Shown piece after piece: positions 56,944 to 64,000 of a stretch of DNA of 64,000 bases. The stretch is from Zasmidium citrigriseum (Eukaryota > Ascomycota > Dothideomycetes > Mycosphaerellales > Mycosphaerellaceae): contig NHNW01000016.1 of NCBI GenBank assembly GCA_002786025.1, positions 558,001 through 622,000 on the forward strand. The letters are read 5' to 3'. The position numbers were made by a program, and so were the translations under genes. The notes beneath the pieces were generated by a model. That model was not told the origin of the DNA. It ran no database searches and saw only the letters and a program-made list of their open reading frames with translations. How positions within the stretch are numbered: position 1 is the stretch's first letter; each line of letters begins with the position of its first letter.

Positions 56944-59900
56944 TTAGGCCTCATCATCAGTATCAGGCGGATGCGGCGTCCCCTTGGGACTGTTCAACCA
57001 CTCAATATGCCTGAGTCGTCTCCTCGTCTCCCGCTCCTTGAGTTGCGCACGCGTGAGCTTCTTCTTCTTCTTCGCCTTGAATTTCAATTCGCCCTCGCCC
57101 TCGGCTTCACTCTGCACCGCACTGCCCGCGGGCGTGCCGGTCGCGGAGCTTACGACGCTTGAAGCGAGACTAGAGCCGGGTCGGGAAGAGTCTTCGAAGC
57201 TGTTGAGGTTGACGGCGAGGTGGCCCTTTTGGGTTAATTTCCCGTCGACGACGTGCCATTGCTCGGGACAGAGAGCGCCGACGAATTCTTCGTTGTGCGA
57301 GATCATAACCACGCCGCCGCGGTAGTCGCGGATGGCGACGGCGAGGCCGCCGAGGGAGTCGCGGTCGAGGAAGTTGGTGGGTTCGTCCAAAACCAAAAGA
57401 TGGGGGTTGTTCCTAGACACAATCATAGTTAGCATCACCATCACCCTTCTCCAGCATAGGATTTCAAGACTTACCACATAGCCCCCGCAAGCACAACCTT
57501 CACCTTCTGCCCACCACTCAACCCACTAATCTCATTATGATTCGCAATTTCCGGATCCAACCCCACATCCTCAAAATGCTTCGAGATAATCTTCGGCTCC
57601 AGCTGTCGGAAGCCCAGACCCTCTCGACTCGCCTCATGGTCGTCAAACTCCTGGATCAGTTTCTGATAGCCCCACTCCATCAGCGTCTCGCGCGAGACCA
57701 TGCTGTTGTGCTTGGGCAGCCAGCCGACCCATTTGACCTCGTATTGGAAGGACTTCTTGTACTTTTGGCGGCCGATCAGCGCTTCGATTTGGCGTTTGCC
57801 TTTGCCTTCGCCCGTGTCGACGAATTTCTCCATTTGGGCTTTGTCTTCGGCGGTGAGGACGCGGGTTTGCTTCATGAGGACTTCGCGGTCGTCGCCGTTG
57901 GCGTAGCGCCATTGGAGGTATTGGTTTGGCGTCTTCTCGAGATGCATCTCGACGTGCTCGAGGGCGTGCTGTTTGATGTATCCGATACGCAGGTTGGGGT
58001 GCTTCTCGACCTTGCCTTCTTGAGGGATGACTTCGCCGGTGAGGACCTTGATCAAAGTAGACTTGCCAGCGCCGTTGGGACCGATGATGGCGACTCTGCT
58101 GCTGAGAGTGAGCGAGGCGCTGACATCGTGCAAGCTAGGCTTTGGTGCGTTGGGGTATGTGAATGTGCAGTGCGACATCCGGAGGATAGATCTCGTGTTC
58201 GACTTGACACCGGTCAGGATACCCGGCGGAGGGAACTTGAATTGCACCTGCGAGTCGCTGAGGGTGTAGTAGCTCTTGGCTTCAGGACGGACTTTGACCA
58301 AATCGGCGAGATTGCCCTTGTAGTGCACCAGCTTCTTGTTCTCATAGTTGTAGACGTCCGTGCAGACTTCGTCTAGGAAGCCAGAGTCGTGGGAGACGAT
58401 GAGCGAGCTGATCTCCGTGTGACTCTTCAAATACTCCTGCAGCCACTTGACGTTGGCGACATCGAGATGGTTCGTCGGTTCGTCGAGCAAGAAGACATCA
58501 GCGCGCATCAACATGGCGCGGGCCAACGCCAGCTTCATCTTCCAACCACCAGAAAGACTGCCCACTTTCTGTGATTGTCTGCCCTCTGGACCAGATGTGA
58601 AGCCGACCTCTTCCAGCACAGCCGAGATACGCTCTCTGCTCTCGCCCTGCAGCTCCTTATCCTTGCAGCAGTACTCGAGAATGGTGAGATCGGCATCCTC
58701 GCCCTGATTGTGCTCGACGAAGCAGGTTCGGACTTCATCTTGAGGTGGGAAACCCTCAAGCTTGCCATTCGCAATGGATCGCATAAGAGTCGACTTGCCG
58801 CATCCGTTTCGTCCGCAAAGACCGTATCGGTGGCCCTTGAGTAGTCGCAGGTTCGTGTGAGAGAGCAGCAGCATACCACCGTAGCCCAGGGAGAAGTTGG
58901 CGTTGACAATCTCCGTCTCGCCATCGTCCTCCTTGATCGGCTCGCCAAACTTTCGCTCATCTTCCTGGACGAAGAACTTGTGCATGGCCTCCGCAACAGC
59001 CTGCGCCTTGCCGTCGTCCATCAAAGGTTGCAGGTATGGAGTGATGTTCTTCTCCACGCGGTCGAGCATCCGCTGGTTGGCGTCTTCCGCAACAATCTCC
59101 GAAATGTAATTCTTCGCCAGCGCCCAGACCTCAGCGTCGCCGGGATAGTTCAGCAACCCGCCGTTTTGCTGAATCTCCTTCTCCATGACCTTAAGCACAT
59201 CCTCCGGCTTCGTCCGCTCGATCGCTGCAGCTGTCTTTGAATCGCCATTCTGCATCTCTCCCATAGCCTTCATCATAACATCATACGCCCTCTGTCCAAT
59301 CTCCCGGACCTCAGGCAAAGACGCACGATCCCTGACAGCCTGAATACCAGGCTTGAGCTTCGGCAAAAACGCCCTCGCCTCCACGGGATCATGCACAAGC
59401 TTGGTCAAATTCTCCACGACCACAGCCGTCTGTCTGAGCACCTCCTGCGGCGTGGTAGGAGTATTCAACGCCCGCTCCAACTGCGGCGTCAACATGGCCA
59501 ACACAGGCGACGTAACAACCGTAACAAAAGTCGTCTGACTCAGAGCATGAATCGCCTTCCTCTGCGCCTCCGCACTCGGGTCCTCCATACTCTTGATCAG
59601 AAGCGGTATCCGCGGACTCACATCATCATTCTGCAGCAACTCGGCCAGAGAATTCATCGTCTTGATCGCCTGTTTCGACACCTCGCTCTTGAGATCATGC
59701 ATCCCGTTCTCGACAATCGGGATCAGACCCTCCAGTTTCCGGCCCATGGCCTCTCGCAAGAGATCTTTCTCCTGCTCAATCTCTTTACTCTCCATCCCCA
59801 TCTTCGCATCATCCGCCATGCGACCCATGAGCTCGAAAGCGCCGACCGCACCCTGCCACTTCCCCGTGCTCTTACGCAGGTACTGCGTCAACAGCGGCAG

Positions 59901-60365
59901 CAAGCCATACACCTTCGCCTCGGGCGAAAGATGCGCATACAGTGCATCGAGCGCATACCGGCCCCCCTCTTTCACAGCACTCTGACGATCCGCAAGCGCA
60001 TCAAGCGCACAACCCACCAAACCCGTCTCTTTGAGCAAAAACACCACCTCGCTGAGTCTCGCCTTCGGAGGAAATCTCTCAAAAATCGCTCCCAGCGCAA
60101 ACATACTCCCCTCCCTCTTCCCCAGCAACTTCTTATCCGTCGACGCCTTGGCGATCTCCGGCAGGATATTATAAGCCGTGAGACCACGGAAGCCGACGCT
60201 GTTCAGGAGTAAATCGGTAAGGGCGTACGAGGCGTCGAGGGATTCCTGCGACGTCTTGGACGAGTAGATGGTCTTGGTGATGTGGGCGACGTCGTCGGGC
60301 GAGGGCGCGGCCGTCTTGCTGGCGACCATGATGGGCGGCATCGGGGGCGATTCGGGGTGCGGCAT
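56944..60365 (-). CDS. NEW1: ABC-F translation/mRNA factor, New1/Elf1 type (1119 aa, 2 exons)
   Basis: eEF3-like protein. Exon 1 is 57,475-60,365 and exon 2 is 56,944-57,412, with a 62 nt intron (GTAAGT...CTAAC...CTAG). It has HEAT repeats (about 50-380), ABC1 with G-R-N-G-C-G-K-S, L-S-G-G-W and D-E-P-T-N-H-L-D, then ABC2 with G-P-N-G-A-G-K-S and L-S-G-G-Q. A chromodomain-like insert (Y-E-V-K-W-V-G-W) and a basic tail ending near R-R-L-R-H-I-E-W-L-N-S-P-K-G follow. The HEAT region, including S-L-P-E-V-R-E and L-R-Q-T-A-V-V-V-E-N-L-T-K-L-V, is closer to yeast New1/S. pombe Elf1 than to eEF3 as I know them. Roles: ribosome recycling and mRNA export. Sequence upstream of this ATG stays open in frame, so an N-terminal exon is possible. 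Confidence 0.85.
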
Positions 60366-61203
60366 GCCCGCGAGGAAGTTCTTGTCGGTGGGAGGCTTCT
60401 CCTGTTCAGCTGGCGGGGCGGTGTCGGTATTGGCAGCTGACGTCGGTGATGCAGAAAATGGATTTCCTGCTGGTATTTGCGAGTCGCACAGCCGAGTCTA
60501 TTCGGCGACTCGAACGGTGCTTTTTGAACAAAGAAAAAAGGGAAGAGGGGAGAGTTGTGTGTGGGAGAGAAAAAGCGCAGCGGTGGCCCGCAAATTCAAT
60601 AAAATTCGGGCGATAAGATAGTTGGGATTGCGGCTGTACCCGGCTAGCATTTCTGCTGACTACAGCGCCAGAGCCAATTATAGCCCCCACCGGTAGCATG
60701 TGATTACCATGAACACAACACGCCAGAAGAATATCGCTGAAGGCATGGAACCTCCATTATATAACCGCAGCTCACCAGCAATTGCAGACCGGGAGATCCC
60801 CTATCAGATCTATGCATCAATCCCATTCCAGCTACTGGGCTCTTGGGAATCATGCAATGAATGATGCGGCTTGCAGTAGCGCAGCAAGGCAACGAGTTGG
60901 CCGCACCAGTGCTGCCATAATGGTCTCTCAGAGGCATGTCTACTCTTGAGCGCTACGCCCCGGCGCAGGTTGTACGACTACAACATGAAACCTTAATGCT
61001 CACCGGTCTGCCTAGATGGTCTGGCCAGCCGCCCTTCGAGAGCGTGCTCTCCCGCCTTAAATCGTGGACTCCGCCTCTCTGAGTAACTCGAAGCTGTTCA
61101 CACTCCCTGCATCGTTGTCAAAATACTGCCTTCCCGACCAGCTTAAGCTTCGACCTGCCGATACGCCTCTGTAATTACGTCAACTTCCGTTCGTTTGTAC
61201 GCA
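60366..61203. promoter_or_regulatory. Divergent intergenic region
   Basis: 838 bp between the New1-like and AAA ATPase start codons. A purine run at 60,529-60,558 (plus strand) is noticeable. The New1-like frame stays open without an ATG for about 100 bp, so part may be coding or 5' UTR. No other gene seen. Confidence 0.4.
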
Positions 61204-63507
61204 ATGGACGCTGGCTCAAGTCGAGGATCGCGCTCGCCCTCCCAGGAGGGAAGTGTACACGACACTGAGGAGGAGGCCCGCGATCTGACTGAGGCGAGGG
61301 GCAATCCTCAAAAACTCCAGTTGCGTATACCGCAATGGTTCCTGGACCACCACGTCAGCACACCAACGAAATCGCTCTCTACCGGTTGCGACCCTTATGG
61401 ACTCAATGGCGAGTACCGGGAAGGTCCAAGGCAGGATCTTTCAACCGATACAGGCTTCAGCCAGTTACGCGACACCGTAGCCGGGCTCCTGCAAGAGTTT
61501 GATCAGCCTGGTCGTCGAGGTCTCATTTCATCCGAGACAAGCAGCATAGTAATTCAACGGAGCATCAGTGCCGGAACAGATGCTGTGAATGATGTGGTGG
61601 CGCACTTAGCTGGCGAGTTCTCAGCCTCTTGCGTGCGTTTCAGTTTGGAAGACCTGGAAGAAATAAGCTGGGACTTTGCTTTGAGCGAAGAAGAGCACTT
61701 CGAAACGATCTTGGACTACATCAAAAGCTGTTGCCATCAAGACGAGTGCTGTCGACCTTTTGGAAAACGTGCAGGCGGCTCCCACGGGTCGCACTTCGAT
61801 CTCGTCGAGTTCTACTTTGGCCCTGGCGCAGATTACCACTCATCTCTGGGTATCCATCGCAGTAAATCACCAATAGACACTCTGCTCGATTCGCCAGCGC
61901 TGCTTGATCCGTCAAGCGACCTTGCACCAACTCGATTCATATACATCCAAGGCGCGAACGACATCATGAAACGCCAGGAGTCTGGGACTATTGTCCTCAA
62001 GACTTTGCACGAGGCTGTCAGGCGACTCCGTAAGGCGAATGAGAGGATCCTCCTGTTCCTATCCCTTCCCTCTGATTGCAAAACCTGTTTTGAGGCCTGC
62101 ACCGCGGACTTGACGCGTATTCCTTCCGGTGAGCTCCTAATGTTTCCCTCAAGCGACAGCAGGCAAGTCCGTACGAAGGTAGACCCGAGCGCGGAATACA
62201 AAAGGATCAATCTACGTCGTCTGAAGAAGCTTTTGCGTGCGCGACAGCCGTCCAACATATCTCCCGAGTGCCTAGAGCCCTATTCCATCTGGCCGATGGA
62301 GAGTGAAAACCACGGCTTCGAGAGTCTCGGGCGCCGGCAGTGGTCTATCCACGAACTCGATCGCGCTGCACTCCAGATCGTTGGCCGTGGCTTTGGTAAA
62401 AGAAAGATTGAGGCCGATGACATCGCTATAGTGTTGGATCGCATGCATTCCGATTTGGAGCAGACAGAGAGGCAAAGGCCAAGGGGTGCTGAAATGCAGA
62501 GAGATCAATCAGACGAGCGCGGTGCTGCTGATGATCCGCAAATACTGCCGAGGATACCCAGCACGGACGAGAGCACGAAAGCTTTCGCCAACAAGCTGAA
62601 AGAACTTAGGTCGGAGTGCGACAAGTACGAGGAGTCTCTACTTCCTTTGGTCATCGACCCCAAAGATATCAGTGCTACCTATGGGGGTGTCGTTATGGAC
62701 GAGACACGCAAAGGAACCGTCAGATCGCTGGTCACTCTTTCAACACGTGGCAGAAGACAAGCTCCTTCTTCGCTGCTCCAGCTGGTCAATATTCATGGAG
62801 CATTATTTTACGGTCCGCCAGGCACGGGAAAGACTCAGCTTGCCCGTGCCATCGCCAAAGACACTGGGTCATGTCTCTTGCCAATCGACGGAGCGGCTCT
62901 TCTGGACAAATTTGTTGGGGAGACGGAATCACGCATCAAAGCGTCTTTCACATTGGCCGCTAAGCTACACCCCTGTGTTCTTTTCATTGATGAAGCAGAT
63001 GCACTCCTTCGAACTCGTCAGGGTCAAGACCAGAAATGGGAGCGCTCAGCCATGAACCAGTTTCTCCAAGGAATGGACGGACTCGAGAACCTGGAGCATC
63101 CGCCCTTTGTCATAGCAGCGACCAATCGCCCTTCAGACCTAGATGAGGCAGTGCTCCGTCGGATGCCACACAGAGTACCGTTTGAGCTTCCATCTCTACG
63201 AGCCCGGGAGCTCATCCTCCAGGGGCTTCTTCAGGGGCAAGATCTTGATTCTTCCATCGACCTTGCATTTTTCGCTCGGTAGACCGCAGGCTTCTCTGGC
63301 TCTGACTTGCGCCACTTGTGCAGTGAGGCCGCTCTTCGGTGTATGCTGGATGGTAGCGGTGTTTTTGACTCTCAGCCCGGCAGAGAAGCGTTAACGGTCT
63401 GTCTCAAAAAGGATCATTTCGAATATGCGCTAAAGCAAACCGGTGCCACGGCGTCTCAACCGACCGTAGCGGCAATCGCAGCATTCGAGAAAGAACTTGA
63501 ACCTCAG
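61204..63507 (+). pseudogene. AAA+ ATPase gene interrupted by an in-frame TAG
   Basis: The ATG at 61,204 starts an open frame of 692 codons. The N-terminal 480 residues are not a domain I know. The AAA+ module follows: Walker A G-P-P-G-T-G-K-T near 537, Walker B F-I-D-E-A-D near 594, sensor A-T-N-R-P near 638 and arginine block L-R-R-M. A TAG at 63,280-63,282 cuts the frame inside the AAA+ lid, just before the conserved G-F-S-G-S-D-L-x2-L-C, and the same frame then stays open for 75 codons to a GTGAGT donor at 63,508. It may be a pseudogene, a readthrough case or a single-base error. It could be in one transcript with the HET domain that follows. Confidence 0.7.
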
Positions 63508-63690
63508 GTGAGTAGATATGCGACTACGAACTGATTAGCTTCGGCGTTGGCGTCGCTGATCCCTAGAACCTAGTCGCCTGGATTTAGGAGCCATTCGCAT
63601 CACCAAGCGTCAAATATCTCCGTTGACGCAGGAGTAGGTATACAAAGGATGGTGTCCTTTGTAATATTCTGGCTGACCTTTGCCTCACAG
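63508..63690 (+). other. Candidate 183 nt intron between AAA+ and HET parts
   Basis: GTGAGT donor, GGCTGACC branch-like site at 63,671 and CACAG acceptor. It joins in phase 0. Longer than the other introns here. A rival reading is that 63,649 is the ATG of a separate HET gene, in frame with the exon. Confidence 0.4.
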
Positions 63691-64000
63691 GAGCAACCTA
63701 AGGCAGACCCTCCAGCAGCCCACTCAAGTATCTACACAGCCTTCCCACTCGACGACCCGGGGAAGCAGATTCGCCTTTTGCGAAATGTGACCCCACACGG
63801 AGAGACGAATTTATCCTACGAGTTCATCATATGCAAGCTCTCAGAAGCTCCTTCGTACCAGGCGATCTCTTACACGTGGGGAGACCCAACTCACCGAAGT
63901 ATTATTACGATCAACAACATTCCCACGAGTGTCACGTGGAACTGTCACTTTGCGCTATCCCAAGTGCAGACAGCTGAATACGACTACACCTGGATCGATT
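63649..64000 (+). CDS. HET-domain protein, N-terminal part (cut by window end)
   Basis: The frame contains Y-Q-A-I-S-Y-T-W-G-D-P, the first block of the heterokaryon-incompatibility (HET) domain, followed by a strand with I-N-N and an A-L...Y-D-Y-T-W-I-D block, where the second HET block begins. HET domains trigger cell death after recognition of non-self in filamentous ascomycetes. The ATG at 63,649 would add 14 residues before the splice acceptor at 63,690; alternatively the frame is spliced to the AAA+ gene. The C-terminus is not in the window. Confidence 0.75.
   Translation, partial: MVSFVIFWLTFASQEQPKADPPAAHSSIYTAFPLDDPGKQIRLLRNVTPHGETNLSYEFIICKLSEAPSYQAISYTWGDPTHRSIITINNIPTSVTWNCHFALSQVQTAEYDYTWID

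Noticed and set aside
57537..60212. Long ORFs antisense to the New1-like gene (279 and 273 codons)
   Set aside because: Shadows of the ABC-F frame; no independent domains.

Overview
The window reads as a filamentous ascomycete (Pezizomycotina) chromosome segment. Evidence: short GT...AG introns of about 50-85 nt with CTGAC/CTAAC-type branch sites, a fungal eEF3-family factor, fungal-type MFS permeases, a HET-domain protein, and DNA mutated in the pattern of repeat-induced point mutation (RIP: CpA to TpA on both strands). A Dothideomycete is likely, but that is inference from style only. The sequence falls into two compartments with a sharp border near 34,260.

Compartment 1 (1 to about 34,260) is transposon DNA wrecked by RIP, with no intact long ORF. 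(a) 1-9,190 is a large inverted duplication: arms 1-4,360 and 4,836-9,190 around an unpaired 475 bp spacer, each carrying a dead RecQ/DEAH-like helicase gene; the left arm is far less mutated than the right. (b) 9,191-12,851 is RIP-saturated DNA with a possible Gag fossil, short tandem repeats and a tRNA-like fossil. (c) 12,852-30,068 is a 17.2 kb Ty3/Gypsy-type LTR retrotransposon with two 358 bp LTRs, a primer-binding site and a polypurine tract. It carries Gag, protease, RT, RNase H and integrase, then about 8 kb of extra coding modules. Seven copies of a near-perfect palindrome of about 27 bp sit at the module boundaries. Two of the extra modules are clear paralogues, a third is probably related, and the last has a region resembling an Fe(II)/2-oxoglutarate dioxygenase. 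(d) 30,069-34,258 is RIP-saturated DNA with a dead DUF6589-like gene on the minus strand. Parts (b), (d) and most of the right arm contain almost no CpA or TpG, while the LTR element keeps many, so the element apparently jumped into DNA that was already saturated.

Compartment 2 (34,260-64,000) is ordinary gene-rich DNA. In order: two small minus-strand genes sharing a C-x-W-C/H-x-H/D-C motif; a tRNA-Val-like gene with an odd anticodon arm; a divergent pair of a broken or spliced Hsp70-like gene (-) and an AIG1-type GTPase (+); an alpha/beta hydrolase (3 exons); an allantoate-permease-family MFS transporter (4 exons); a class I methyltransferase; phenylalanine ammonia-lyase (-) facing a monocarboxylate-type MFS transporter (+, 2 exons); a P4-ATPase lipid flippase (2 exons); a New1/Elf1-type eEF3-like ABC-F protein (-, 2 exons); and an AAA+ ATPase interrupted by an in-frame TAG and followed, perhaps as one gene, by a HET domain cut by the window end. 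The hydrolase-permease-methyltransferase-PAL-permease block could be a small metabolic neighbourhood, and the Hsp70-like/AIG1 and AAA/HET genes are types found in fungal self-recognition repertoires; both are inferences.
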